Positions 50,406-59,079 of a stretch of DNA of 64,000 nucleotides are shown piece after piece. The notes under the pieces were generated by a model. It made no database searches. It had not been told where the DNA came from and saw nothing but the letters and a program-made list of their open reading frames with translations. The stretch is from Actinopolymorpha cephalotaxi (GTDB taxonomy: Bacteria; Actinomycetota; Actinomycetes; Propionibacteriales; Actinopolymorphaceae), in contig NZ_JACBZA010000001.1 in assembly GCF_013408535.1 (NCBI RefSeq), forward strand, positions 6,532,850 through 6,596,849, given 5' to 3'. Position numbers and translations under genes: made by a program. Position 1 is the stretch's first letter, and each line of letters begins with the position of its first letter.

Positions 50406-51188
50406 ATGCCCAGCGACCAGCCGACGTCCCCCATGCCCGCCGAACCGGCGCCCGTCCGCGGTGTCCTGTTCGACATCGACGACACCCTCTTCGACTACTC
50501 GTCCTCGGAGAGGTCCGGCCTGCTCGCGCATCTGGCCGCCCTCGGCCTCCTGGATCACGGCGCCGAGCACGAGGAACTCGTGGCCGTCTGGCGGCGGTTC
50601 GTGGACGAGGAACACGAGCGCTTCCTGGCGGGTGAACAGACCTTCACCGATCAGCAGCTCTCCCGGACCAGGCGGTTTCTCGCCCACCTAGGGCGGCTGC
50701 CGGACGGCGGGATCTCCGACTCGGAGGCGGCCGCGTGGTTCGCGGGCTACGTGTCCCATCGGAACGCGAGCTGGGCAGCGTTCCCGGACGCCGCACCGCT
50801 GCTGGAACTCCTCGCGGCCGACTACCGCCTCGGCGTGATCTCGAACTCCTCACGCGAGCACCAACTGCACAAGCTGGAACACATCGGCCTGCTGACGTAC
50901 TTCGGCGACGCGATCGTCTGCTCGGAGTCGCACGGCGCGGCGAAACCTCACCCGAGCATCTTCCGGGCCGGTTGCGCGCTGCTCGATCTGCCGCCTCACG
51001 AGGTCGCCTACGTGGGCGACAAGTACGCCGTGGACGCGGTGGGAGCGCGTGATGCCGGCCTGCGTGCGTACTGGCTGGACCGTACGGGCGCGAGCGCGGA
51101 CGTCGCGAGCGAGTACGACATCCAGGTGATCACCTCACTGGCAGAGCTCCCGGCGTTGCTGCGGCTCCCAGCAGTCGATCGCGGCTGA
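50406..51188 (+). CDS. HAD-superfamily hydrolase
   Basis: 260 residues. Motif I is GVLFDIDDTLFDYSSSE, motif II is in LGVISNSSREHQ, motif III Lys in GAAKPHPSIFRAG and motif IV is VAYVGDKYAVDAVGARDAGL. The cap is C1-type helical. Likely a small phosphatase acting on a sugar or nucleotide phosphate. Confidence 0.87.
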   Translation: MPSDQPTSPMPAEPAPVRGVLFDIDDTLFDYSSSERSGLLAHLAALGLLDHGAEHEELVAVWRRFVDEEHERFLAGEQTFTDQQLSRTRRFLAHLGRLPDGGISDSEAAAWFAGYVSHRNASWAAFPDAAPLLELLAADYRLGVISNSSREHQLHKLEHIGLLTYFGDAIVCSESHGAAKPHPSIFRAGCALLDLPPHEVAYVGDKYAVDAVGARDAGLRAYWLDRTGASADVASEYDIQVITSLAELPALLRLPAVDRG

Positions 51189-51198
51189 AGCCGTCCGG

Positions 51199-51588
51199 TC
51201 AGCTGCGGGCGGCGGGGGCGAACAACTCGACGAGGTTGCCGGAGGGGTCCGCCAGGAGGATCTGCCGCCCACCAGGGCCGGACACCAGGTCGCTGCGGAA
51301 GGTCAACCCGGCCGCGCGTAGTCGCTCGATCTCGGCGTCCAGGTCGCCGACGATGAGATGAATCCGGTTGCGGCCGGGTTCCTTGGCATCCGGCGGAGTG
51401 GCGCGGGCGCCGGAGCTCTGCGCTCCGGACAGCAGCAGTCGCAGGGGGCCGCGGGTCACGTCGGCGAAGGCGGGCACGTGCGCGGTGTTCACCGTGAACC
51501 CAAGGTGGGTGGTGTAGAAGTCGATGGCGGCCTGCACGTCGTCGACGATGTAGCGGACGCTGACGAGGTTGTCGGCGGTCTCGGTCAT
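51199..51588 (-). CDS. VOC-superfamily protein
   Basis: 129 residues: VSVRYIVDDVQAAIDFYTTH, NRIHLIVGDLDAEIERLRAA and ILLADPSGNLVELFAP show the duplicated VOC half-fold with a C-terminal Glu ligand. It lies 7 bp after the ArsR fusion gene and belongs to the same operon, suggesting a role in arsenic or organoarsenical response (compare ArsI-type VOC enzymes); the link is inference. Confidence 0.82.
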   Translation of the reverse strand: MTETADNLVSVRYIVDDVQAAIDFYTTHLGFTVNTAHVPAFADVTRGPLRLLLSGAQSSGARATPPDAKEPGRNRIHLIVGDLDAEIERLRAAGLTFRSDLVSGPGGRQILLADPSGNLVELFAPAARS

Positions 51589-51595
51589 GAAAGGA

Positions 51596-52399
51596 TCACT
51601 CCTTCGGTGGCGTTGTCGGTGTCGTTGTCGGTGTCGTTGGGATGCCCAGGTGGCTGACAAGGAACGCGATACGGGTGTGAAGGTCGGCCGCGACGCGCCG
51701 GAAGGCGGGATAACCACCCTCGGAGGCGGGATCGGCGATGCTCCAGTGGCTGGTCTCGGGGCCCCCGGGGAACTCCGGGCAGATCTCACGAAGCTTGTCG
51801 CACAACGTGATGACGTGGTGGAACCGTTGCCCGGCGAACTCGTCGAGGTGCTTGCTCCGCCGGCCGGAAAGATCGATGCCGTACGCCCGCATGGCGCGTA
51901 CGGCATCGGGGTGAATGGCCTTGGGATGGCTGCCCGCGCTGGCGACCCCGGCGTGCTCACCGGCCGCCTGTGCGAGCAGGGCCTCGGCCATCTGGGAACG
52001 CGCGCTGTTCCCCGTGCAGAGGAACAGCACCCGGGCCTTCCGGGCCTTGCGGTGGCGTCGCTGGTGCCCCGTCAAGGCCGGCTTGACGTTGGCGATCAGC
52101 CCGGGATGAAGGGCCGTCCCCGTCGAGGCGAGCAACTCGCCGCACCTTACGAGGTCCGTGTGGTAGTAGCTGTCGCGCTGGTCGGCGGAGCTGCGCCGCA
52201 TCGAGACGAGTCCGGCGGAGCGCAGACGTCCGAGATGGTACGAGACCGTGTTCTGGGGTTGGTCGATCGCGGCGACGAGCTCCCCGACTCGTAGATCACT
52301 TCGCGCCAGCTCGGTGAGCAGCCGCCAGCGCACGGGGTTCCCCGCCAGTTGGAGGAAGGCCGGCGGGGAGACGTCCGCACGCCTCTGGGCAACAGTCAC
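51596..52399 (-). CDS. ArsR repressor fused to arsenate-reductase-like phosphatase
   Basis: 267 residues. Residues 1-95 are an ArsR winged helix (LAGNPVRWRLLTELARSDLR; NTVSYHLGRLRSAGLVSMRR). Residues 120-250 are a low-molecular-weight phosphatase/arsenate reductase with the P-loop VLFLCTGNSARSQMAEALLA and a DPA motif in SIADPASEGG. A Thr/Pro repeat tail (PTTPTTTPTTP) comes from 12-bp DNA repeats near 51610-51643. The GTG start is 6 bp from a perfect inverted repeat. It probably senses arsenite and reduces arsenate in one polypeptide. Confidence 0.87.
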   Translation of the reverse strand: MTVAQRRADVSPPAFLQLAGNPVRWRLLTELARSDLRVGELVAAIDQPQNTVSYHLGRLRSAGLVSMRRSSADQRDSYYHTDLVRCGELLASTGTALHPGLIANVKPALTGHQRRHRKARKARVLFLCTGNSARSQMAEALLAQAAGEHAGVASAGSHPKAIHPDAVRAMRAYGIDLSGRRSKHLDEFAGQRFHHVITLCDKLREICPEFPGGPETSHWSIADPASEGGYPAFRRVAADLHTRIAFLVSHLGIPTTPTTTPTTPPKE

Positions 52400-52404
52400 G
52401 CGCT

Positions 52405-52440
52405 CACCATATACATCAATCCAGTTCGATGTATATGGTG
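52405..52440. promoter_or_regulatory. Perfect 13-bp inverted repeat, ArsR-type operator
   Basis: CACCATATACATC (52405-52417) and GATGTATATGGTG (52428-52440) are exact inverted repeats with a 10-base gap, AT-rich in a GC-rich region, directly upstream of the arsR-fusion start. This is the expected autoregulatory operator. It also covers the promoter -10 zone. Confidence 0.8.
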
Positions 52441-52486
52441 AGGACCAAGCCTTTGCGACGGACGGAATTCCGGAGCCCCGGTCGGC

Positions 52487-53008
52487 TCAGAGCGTGCGTA
52501 CGCCGCCCTGGAACGGCAGATCGAACCACATCAGCTCCGCAGGTCCCACGACCGTCGTTCCGACCTCGGTGAAGCCGACCTTGCGATACAGGGACCGCGC
52601 CGGAGGGTTGTTCGACGGCGTGTTGGTGACGACGGCTTCCAGTTCGTTGGCGGCGGCCCAGTCGACCAACGTGCCGCAGAGCCGAGCCCCCACGCCCTGC
52701 CGCCGGCACTCCGGCGCGATCCGCATGCGGCTGAGGTGGGCCAGCTTCGCGCGCCCCTCGACCAGGTGCGGTGGCACGTCGGCGCCGGGAAGGTCTGCTC
52801 CCACCATGCCGACCAGCACCTCGGATCCGTCGCGCTCCTCGACGGCGACCCAGAACGCGAGGTAACACTCCTCGATGCGTTCCAGATCGGTGAACCAGCC
52901 GGGCGGCTCCGGACCCTTGTGCCACGGCGGCCAGACCCGGTCGTGCAGCGTACGAATCTGTGGACGGTCGGATGCCTGGTAGCGCCGTACGTGGATCACG
53001 ACCCGCAT
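52487..53008 (-). CDS. GNAT N-acetyltransferase
   Basis: 173 residues. IHVRRYQASDRPQIRTLHD at the start, the acetyl-CoA loop RIAPECRRQGVGARLCGTLV and NPPARSLYRKVGFTEVGTTV at the end are GNAT hallmarks. Substrate unknown. Confidence 0.87.
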   Translation of the reverse strand: MRVVIHVRRYQASDRPQIRTLHDRVWPPWHKGPEPPGWFTDLERIEECYLAFWVAVEERDGSEVLVGMVGADLPGADVPPHLVEGRAKLAHLSRMRIAPECRRQGVGARLCGTLVDWAAANELEAVVTNTPSNNPPARSLYRKVGFTEVGTTVVGPAELMWFDLPFQGGVRTL

Positions 53009-53059
53009 CCTGACAACCTCGACAGAGCAGGCGCAATCGCTTTCCGTACGACTGGTCGG

Positions 53060-53364
53060 CTACGCGCGACCTGGCGGTGCGGGCTCGAGAGTCTTCACGT
53101 AGTAGACGGTGGTCCACTCGCCGTAGGGCGAGGGCTTCCGGCCGACCTCCCGGTAGCCGAGGCTCAGATAGAAGGCCATCGAGTCCGGTTGGTCGGCGGT
53201 GTCCAGGTGCAACTCCCGCTTGCCCAACTCGGCGGCGCGCCGCTCCAACGCGGTCATCAGCGCCCGGCCGACGCCCACACGGCCGGCGCATCCGTCGGAC
53301 GGAACCGCCGCACCTTCACCGCCGTACTCCCGTGCGTTCCGTGCGTTCCGTGCGTCTCGTTCAT
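53060..53364 (-). pseudogene. GNAT acetyltransferase with internal deletion and frameshift
   Basis: The N-terminus VKVRRFRPTDAPAVWA (after a THGTHGTHG repeat) is followed in another frame by GVGRALMTALERRAAELGKR and SMAFYLSLGYREVGRKPS. About 50 residues of the GNAT core are missing, including strands before the CoA loop. The ATG overlaps the stop of the upstream GNAT gene (ATGA). Confidence 0.75.
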
Positions 53365-53867
53365 CGCCGGACCATCCGGAGCAGGGTCGTCCCGGTGGAC
53401 TCGTGCCGGGTCGTCACGCCGTCCGCCGCGAACCCGTACCGGCGGTAGAACGCGAGCGCGCGCTCGTTGCCCTCCATCACCCACAGGTAGGCCGGGGAGT
53501 CGCCCAGGGCGTCGGCCAGCATCCGGTCGGCCAGGCCGGTGCCGTGATGGGCGGGGAGGACGTTGATGACCTGGAGTTCCCGCGGCGTCGGCGGGTCGTC
53601 GTCTCGTGGCGGCCCGACCATCACGAACCCGACGATCTCCTGCTCGTACAGCCCGAGCAGCCGTACCTGCCGGCCGTCAGGAGCCTCGCTCAGCAGGACT
53701 CTCCACCGCTCGGCCGACCGCCGGGGATCCAGCTGGTCGAGATACTCCTGCGACACCAGGCTTTGATACGCCTCGCGCCACACCCGAACGTGCACCTCTC
53801 CGAGTTCGTCGGCGTCGTCGGGCACGGGCGGTCGGACCTCGTACTCTCCTGGAAGCTCTCCGGGCAT
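53361..53867 (-). CDS. GNAT N-acetyltransferase
   Basis: 168 residues: YEVRPPVPDDADELGEVHVR, INVLPAHHGTGLADRMLADA (CoA loop) and NERALAFYRRYGFAADGVTT. ATG 53867 is the best fit to family length; upstream in-frame sequence lacks homology. Next gene in the operon is the broken GNAT copy. Confidence 0.86.
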   Translation of the reverse strand: MPGELPGEYEVRPPVPDDADELGEVHVRVWREAYQSLVSQEYLDQLDPRRSAERWRVLLSEAPDGRQVRLLGLYEQEIVGFVMVGPPRDDDPPTPRELQVINVLPAHHGTGLADRMLADALGDSPAYLWVMEGNERALAFYRRYGFAADGVTTRHESTGTTLLRMVRR

Positions 53868-54062
53868 TTCCTGCCTGCCTGCCTGCTCTGTCAGGGACGC
53901 CTTGACGGCCTCCCGCAATCGGTACCATGCGGGCACCCTGCAAGCAACGTCCCGCACCTTCCCGGAACCCGATATCCGTACCGCGATGAGTTTCTGGCCG
54001 CGTCCGGGTCTGTGCCATCGACACGAACAGCTCGTGTCACCCATCCTGGAAGGAAGCAGCTG

Positions 54063-54614
54063 ATGGCCGCACTGGTCCTGAAGATGTCTGTGTCGCTCGA
54101 CGGCTACGTGGCATCCGATGACGGCAGCTCGGACTGGATCGCGGCGGGAGGTTCCGAGGACGCCGTTGACTGGCTTGTCGAGACCGTGAGCAACGCCGGC
54201 GTGCACCTGATGGGTGCCTCCACGTACGCGGTGATGGCCGGCCACTGGCCCAACGACTCCGGGCCGTTCGCGAAACCGATGAACGAGATCCCGAAGGTCG
54301 TGTTCTCGTCCACGCTCACGTCCGCCGACTGGGACGAGACGACGATCTCCACCGGGGATCTGGGCGAAGCCATCACGCGGCTCAAGCAGGAACGCTCCGG
54401 GGGATACCTGCTCGCCCACGGTGGGGCACGGTTCGCGCGGTCGCTGGTCGAGACCGGCCTGATCGACGAGTACCGCCTTGTCGTCCACCCGGTGGTCCTG
54501 GGCGCGGGCGAGCGGATCTTCCGCGCACCGCTCGCCATCGAACCCGACAGCACCACTGTTTTCAGCGGGGGAGCAGTCGCACACGTCTTCACGACACACC
54601 CGCGATCGAGCTGA
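54063..54614 (+). CDS. DHFR/RibD-like reductase domain protein
   Basis: 183 residues of the same family as the gene at 33880: LKMSVSLDGYVASDDGSSDW, GYLLAHGGARFARSLVETGL and YRLVVHPVVLGAGERIF. ATG 54063 follows GGAAGG. Stand-alone reductase of unknown substrate; not an obvious paralogous duplicate (low identity by eye). Confidence 0.85.
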   Translation: MAALVLKMSVSLDGYVASDDGSSDWIAAGGSEDAVDWLVETVSNAGVHLMGASTYAVMAGHWPNDSGPFAKPMNEIPKVVFSSTLTSADWDETTISTGDLGEAITRLKQERSGGYLLAHGGARFARSLVETGLIDEYRLVVHPVVLGAGERIFRAPLAIEPDSTTVFSGGAVAHVFTTHPRSS

Positions 54615-54678
54615 CCGGTTCGTTGCCCGTTCACGAGGTCGGCAACGGCTCGAATACCGGCGGATAGGGTGCGCCGGT

Positions 54679-55488
54679 ATGTCGTCGTCGCTGCCTGCGC
54701 AGGTGCACGAGGTCACGGACACCTATCTCCGACTGGTCGACGCGGCCGTTCCAGGTCTTGTCGACGGACTCTACCTGCACGGGTCCACGGCGTTGGGTGA
54801 TTTCTGCCCCGGTCACAGCGACATCGACTTCGTGGCACTGACCCCGCACCGCCCCGCCGATGCGGAGGTCGCCGCGCTCGCCTCCGTCCACAAGGAGTTG
54901 GACCGGCTCCACCCGCGGCCGTACTTCGACGGGGCGTACCTGCTGTCCGCGGACCTCGCGGCCGATCCCGACCTGTGCCCGGACGTTCCGGCCTGCCACG
55001 AAGCCACGTTCGAGCCCAGTGGGCACCGCATGGTGTCCCTGGTGACGTGGCACGAGTTGCACGAGTACGGCGTGGCGGTACGCGGGCCCGCGATCGGGAA
55101 GCTCGACGTGTGGACGGACGAGGCGACGCTGCTCGCCAACACCCGCACCAACCTGCGGACGTACTGGAAGAGGTGGGTCGGCGACCTGGACCGCCTCACC
55201 GAGACCGCACCGGACCGGGCGGTCGACCCGTGGTTCGTGGAGTGGTGCGTGCTCGGCTCCGTACGCCTGCACGCGTTGCTGGTCACCGGAAGGCTGCATT
55301 CCAAGGGCGGTGCCGGTCGATGGGCAGTGGAGGTCGAGGCGTTCGGGCCGCGATGGCGCCCGATCCTCACCGAGGCGCTGCGGATCAGGTCCGACGACGA
55401 CGGGCCGTCGGCGTACGCGGACCTACGGCACCGGCTTCGCGACACCCGGGACTTCCTCGCCGCCGTCGTCGCGGCGAACGAAGTGTGA
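54679..55488 (+). CDS. Nucleotidyltransferase with DUF4111-like domain
   Basis: 269 residues. The polymerase-beta-type motif is YLHGSTALGDFCPGHSDIDF (GS x D x D), followed by a helical C-terminal domain as in aminoglycoside 3''-adenylyltransferase-like proteins. Could modify an antibiotic or another small molecule; resistance is unproven. Confidence 0.82.
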   Translation: MSSSLPAQVHEVTDTYLRLVDAAVPGLVDGLYLHGSTALGDFCPGHSDIDFVALTPHRPADAEVAALASVHKELDRLHPRPYFDGAYLLSADLAADPDLCPDVPACHEATFEPSGHRMVSLVTWHELHEYGVAVRGPAIGKLDVWTDEATLLANTRTNLRTYWKRWVGDLDRLTETAPDRAVDPWFVEWCVLGSVRLHALLVTGRLHSKGGAGRWAVEVEAFGPRWRPILTEALRIRSDDDGPSAYADLRHRLRDTRDFLAAVVAANEV

Positions 55489-55503
55489 GTCGTCGCCCCG
55501 GTG

Positions 55504-55995
55504 TCACCGCGCGCCGGGACACAGGTGGGCGAGGGCGGCGTCGATGGGCGTCAGGTCGGTGAGGTTCTCAGCCGGGTCCCACCAGGTCGCGCCGGACATC
55601 TCGGCGTTCGGTACGAACGGAAGCGGCGAGTCCACCCGGCCCCGATAGATGGCCAGGAACTCCAGCCGGTCTTCCGGTGCGCAGGTCACCCGCGCCACGC
55701 CCGCGAGGTCGAGCGTGTCCGGATGCTGCGCACTCTCCTCCACGAGTTCGCGAACGGCCGCCTCGCGAGGCGTCTCACCCGGATCGATCATGCCGCCCGG
55801 CAACTCCCACAACTGCCGGAACCGGTTGAACACCATCAGGCACCTGCCGTCGTGCCAGAGCACGACCAGCGAGGCCGTCAACGGTACGGACGCGTCCAGG
55901 CCGCCGAGGTCCGTCTCGATCAACCGCTCGAAACCCAACAGCGCGGACCCGTCGGCGTTCTTCACCGGCAGCGCAGGCATGTCCTTCACGGGCAC
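55504..55995 (-). CDS. NUDIX hydrolase
   Basis: 163 residues with a full Nudix box, GGMIDPGETPREAAVRELVE followed by ES. It hydrolyses a nucleoside diphosphate linked to another moiety. Convergent with the nucleotidyltransferase gene. Confidence 0.9.
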   Translation of the reverse strand: MPVKDMPALPVKNADGSALLGFERLIETDLGGLDASVPLTASLVVLWHDGRCLMVFNRFRQLWELPGGMIDPGETPREAAVRELVEESAQHPDTLDLAGVARVTCAPEDRLEFLAIYRGRVDSPLPFVPNAEMSGATWWDPAENLTDLTPIDAALAHLCPGAR

Positions 55996-56044
55996 ATCCT
56001 TCCACCCGCGCTCACTGGCGGCGAATGGAACTGTGGCCTCAAGG

Positions 56045-56668
56045 TCAGTGTGCGTAGACGATGAGGTTCTGCTGGTAGCCGCCGTTGGCGCGGTCGTAGG
56101 GGCCGGCGCAGGTGATCAGCCGGAGGACGGGTTGCTTGCCCCCGGTCCAGATCCGGCCGTACGGCAGGCCGTCCCTGTCAGCGCGTTCGAGTCGTTCGAC
56201 GGTGAACGTGTGACGTGCGTCGGCCGAGTCGGTCACGGTGATCCGGTCGCCGGGACGGAGTTCGCGAAGCCTGTAGAAGACGTCCGGGCCGGTCTTGGAG
56301 TCGACGTGGGCCACGATCACCGCCGGTCCGGGCTGGCCGGGCCGCGGTCCTTCGACGTACCAGCCGGCCAGGTTGGAGTCGTACGCCGGAGTCTGCATCT
56401 CACCGTTCGGTAGGAGTCCGACGCCGACCATGCTGGCATCCACGTCGATGGCGGGGATGGTGAGCACCGCCGGATCGGCGACGTGACCTCGGGTGGGATT
56501 CGGAGCTGACGTGGAGGCGTCGACGGGCTTGGCGGCCGGAGCGAGCTGCCGGGATGCGGCGTGCTTCGCCACGCCGGACGAGTCGGCGGGTGCGGCCACA
56601 ACTCCACAGCCCGCAAGGAGCACCGAGGCAAGCAGCGCAACAAGAAGGGATCCTACGAACCGGCGCAT
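56045..56668 (-). CDS. Class E/F sortase, lipoprotein-like N-terminus
   Basis: 207 residues. The N-terminus is a signal peptide with lipobox-like VLLAGC, then a Ser/Ala/Pro spacer and the sortase domain: VIVAHVDSKTGPDVFYRL (catalytic His), LRLITCAGPYDRANGGY (Cys) with Arg upstream. ATG 56668 is preferred over a TTG at 56704. It is a chromosomal counterpart of the element-borne sortase. The next gene downstream in the opposite direction of reading is a secreted Excalibur protein, which lacks a clear sorting signal. Confidence 0.83.
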   Translation of the reverse strand: MRRFVGSLLVALLASVLLAGCGVVAAPADSSGVAKHAASRQLAPAAKPVDASTSAPNPTRGHVADPAVLTIPAIDVDASMVGVGLLPNGEMQTPAYDSNLAGWYVEGPRPGQPGPAVIVAHVDSKTGPDVFYRLRELRPGDRITVTDSADARHTFTVERLERADRDGLPYGRIWTGGKQPVLRLITCAGPYDRANGGYQQNLIVYAH

Positions 56669-56780
56669 GTGAGTTCGACTTTCCGGGACCTGATGACCTG
56701 ACAAGGCTGGGTTGACGAGACTGCAACGAGGCCAGGCGGGCGTGAGGATCGCCCACGCCCGCCTGGCCTCGATCGGTATG

Positions 56781-57122
56781 TCAGGCGGTCGCGCCGCCGC
56801 CGGTGTGGATCAGCGACGGCATCCGGATGCCGCCGTTGTCGTCGGCGTCATCGGAGTTGTCACGGCTGTTGTCGTTCCCGTTGTCCTTGCTGCTGTGCCC
56901 ACTGTTCGAGCCGCCGGACGGCAGCGTCTCGCAGGCGATCCCGTCGTTGTCCCGGTCGAGACCGTACGGGTCGGACCGGTCCTGCTCCAGGACTGTCTGC
57001 GCTTCTTGCTGCGTGCTGAAGTCCTCGCAGTCGTACTTGTCGGTATCCGCGGTGGCGATACCGACAACTCCGAGCGTTGCCAGAACGAAGGTGGCCAGAA
57101 CGGCCGCAATCTTCTTGTACAA
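56781..57122 (-). CDS. Secreted Excalibur calcium-binding domain protein
   Basis: 113 residues: a signal peptide ([20 protein letters not shown]) and one Excalibur domain with [19 protein letters not shown] and the DxDxDGxxCE motif in [11 protein letters not shown], then an acidic Asn/Asp/Ser tail. It is exported and probably binds calcium at the cell surface. It lies 113 bp upstream of the sortase gene on the same strand. Confidence 0.85.
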   Translation of the reverse strand: MYKKIAAVLATFVLATLGVVGIATADTDKYDCEDFSTQQEAQTVLEQDRSDPYGLDRDNDGIACETLPSGGSNSGHSSKDNGNDNSRDNSDDADDNGGIRMPSLIHTGGGATA

Positions 57123-57296
57123 GGTGGTCCCCCCATAGGTGCTTCATGGCGTCCTTGCAGACGCCGGGACCGGCTCTCGTCCGGGCCCAGTGACCAGAAG
57201 CCGTGAGCCACCAGGGAGGTTGCGAAGCCTTGGAAGTTTCTTTGTGAAAGCTGGAAGGAACCGATGCGACGCTGACGAAGGCTGCGACCCTTACGC

Positions 57297-57707
57297 CTAC
57301 TTCGGCCAGTGGGTGAGCTTCTCCGGGGTGACCCGGACGATGATCCGGTCGGTTTCCCGCACCGAGTCGGGGTTCCGCTCGCCGTACTTGCCACCCAGGT
57401 ACTTCAGCGAGAGCTCGTCGGGCAGCTGACTCTCCGGGTCGGGCACGATGGTCACCCGGCCACGGATCTCCGCGTACGTGTAGGGCTTGCCGGGCGGGCT
57501 GATCAGCACGCTGATCCGCGGATCGCGGGCGAGGTTCCTGCCCTGGATGCGGCTCTCGGTGGTGGAGAAGACCAGCTCGTCACCTTCGCGCTTCAGCCAC
57601 ACGATCGTGAGGTGTGGCTGGCCGTCGGCGAGCAGCGTCGCGACGGTCGCGAACACCTTCTCCTCGTCGACGAGCATCTTCAGGTCCTCGGGCAGAACGG
57701 CCGTCAT
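57297..57707 (-). CDS. PPOX-class F420-dependent enzyme
   Basis: 136 residues: FATVATLLADGQPHLTIVWL, RIQGRNLARDPRISVLISPP and a C-terminal RIIVRVTPEKLTHW fit the F420-binding split-barrel group. GAGGAG lies 8 bases before ATG 57707. Three 10-bp tandem repeats at 57754 lie in its promoter zone. Confidence 0.85.
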   Translation of the reverse strand: MTAVLPEDLKMLVDEEKVFATVATLLADGQPHLTIVWLKREGDELVFSTTESRIQGRNLARDPRISVLISPPGKPYTYAEIRGRVTIVPDPESQLPDELSLKYLGGKYGERNPDSVRETDRIIVRVTPEKLTHWPK

Positions 57708-57753
57708 GGTGGGCTCCTCACCGGACGCGGTTGTCGTGGAAGCGGGCGGTCCC

Positions 57754-57783
57754 ATCGAACGAGATCGAACGAGATCGAACGAG
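57754..57783. repeat. Three tandem 10-bp repeats
   Basis: ATCGAACGAG is present three times without change, ending 47 bp upstream of the PPOX ATG. It may be a helical-phase array of binding sites or simple slippage. Confidence 0.7.
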
Positions 57784-57829
57784 TACGTACGCCATCGGCA
57801 ACCCGGTCCCGGCCGCGCACATTCCGGGT

Positions 57830-58354
57830 TCAGGGCAGCGGCGGCGGGCCGTCGTGCAGGATGCGCTGGAAGAGGTGGCAGTCCTGCCACTGCCCGGCGA
57901 CGTACAGGTAGCGGGGCGCGGTGCCGTACTGCTCGAACCCGCACTTGCGCAACACCCCCTGGGACGCGACGTTCGCTACGACGGTGGATGCCTCGACACG
58001 GTGCAGGCCCACCTCGTCCCGGGCGGCCTGACAGACCAGCTCCACCCCACGGGTCGCGAGCCCGCGCCGGGTGTGGCCGACGTCGATCCAGTAGCCGAGA
58101 CGCGCGCTGCGGAACCCGCCGAGTTCGATCGTCGACAACGTGAACTCACCGGCGATCAAGTCACCGTCGACCAGGTGCCAGCGACGTACGTGCGGGCTGG
58201 CGAGACGCTCCGCCTGCGCCTGGACGGTCAAGAAGTCGGCGGGACGGTCCGGATCCCAGGGCGCCATGTGCTCACGGCTGCGTACGAGCGCGTCGAGCAC
58301 CGCCTCGGCGACGTCCGGCGTGGCGGGCTGGAACCAAATCGAGGTCTCGGGCAT
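57830..58354 (-). CDS. RimJ/RimL-type GNAT acetyltransferase
   Basis: 174 residues: WDPDRPADFLTVQAQAERLA, LGYWIDVGHTRRGLATRGVE (CoA loop) and SQGVLRKCGFEQYGTAPRYL are typical of ribosomal-protein or peptide Nalpha-acetyltransferases. Confidence 0.87.
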   Translation of the reverse strand: MPETSIWFQPATPDVAEAVLDALVRSREHMAPWDPDRPADFLTVQAQAERLASPHVRRWHLVDGDLIAGEFTLSTIELGGFRSARLGYWIDVGHTRRGLATRGVELVCQAARDEVGLHRVEASTVVANVASQGVLRKCGFEQYGTAPRYLYVAGQWQDCHLFQRILHDGPPPLP

Positions 58355-58367
58355 CCGGCTACCGTAC

Positions 58368-59078
58368 CTATCCCGGCTGCCCCCGGGTCGCCTCCGACTC
58401 CTGTCCCAGGCCGGCTGCGGTCACGTCGACGCGCGGCGGTGCCAGGGTGGGCAGGTCCCACCAGGTCGGCAGCGGTGTCGGGCCCCAGCCCGCGTCGGGA
58501 AGGTAGTCGCACCACGTGCCGTCGAACGGGAAGTCGCCTCGCTCGATCGTCCGCGTGACCGACTCGGCCCGTGCCCGGATCACCGCCGCCTCCGTCGCGG
58601 TCCAGAACAGCGGATGGCCGGTCTGGTCGGCGAACTCCTTCTCGTCCTTCCACTCCCATCGGCGATCGGGTTGGACGAGCACGTCCAGGGCGAAGTCGAA
58701 CACGTCGATGCCGCCGTTCCACCGCAGCACCGGGGACTCGAGGTTGACGTACCACCCGAGGAGTTCACCGGGTGTGTCGAACGCCCACGCCACCGAGTGC
58801 CCGGCGCCGGCCGGGGTGAGGACGAGCGTGCCGAAGCGTTGGTGCCGCGTTGGCGCGAGCATGGTGGGCATCGCGAGTTCCTCGGCGTACGGCAGGTGCC
58901 TGGTGGGTTCGCCGTCCACGTCGACCCGGCGCATGAGGGTCGAGCCCGCGCCGATCCAGATCGCCAGCCCGCGCTCGTCGTCGGCGACGACCCGTGCGCA
59001 CTGCACGGTCGCCAGCCGGCCGTCGGGATGCAGGCACCGCCGGACGACGACCTGACCGGGCCGGAACGAGACGGCCAT
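58368..59078 (-). CDS. DUF402-domain protein
   Basis: 236 residues: HQRFGTLVLTPAGAGHSVAW and GWYVNLESPVLRWNGGIDVF then DFALDVLVQPDRRWEWKDE are DUF402 features; this fold has nucleoside-phosphatase members with acidic metal ligands. ATG 59078 lies 1 bp from the upstream stop, so it is the second gene of an operon with the apiosidase-like gene. Confidence 0.82.
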   Translation of the reverse strand: MAVSFRPGQVVVRRCLHPDGRLATVQCARVVADDERGLAIWIGAGSTLMRRVDVDGEPTRHLPYAEELAMPTMLAPTRHQRFGTLVLTPAGAGHSVAWAFDTPGELLGWYVNLESPVLRWNGGIDVFDFALDVLVQPDRRWEWKDEKEFADQTGHPLFWTATEAAVIRARAESVTRTIERGDFPFDGTWCDYLPDAGWGPTPLPTWWDLPTLAPPRVDVTAAGLGQESEATRGQPG

Positions 59079-59079
59079 G

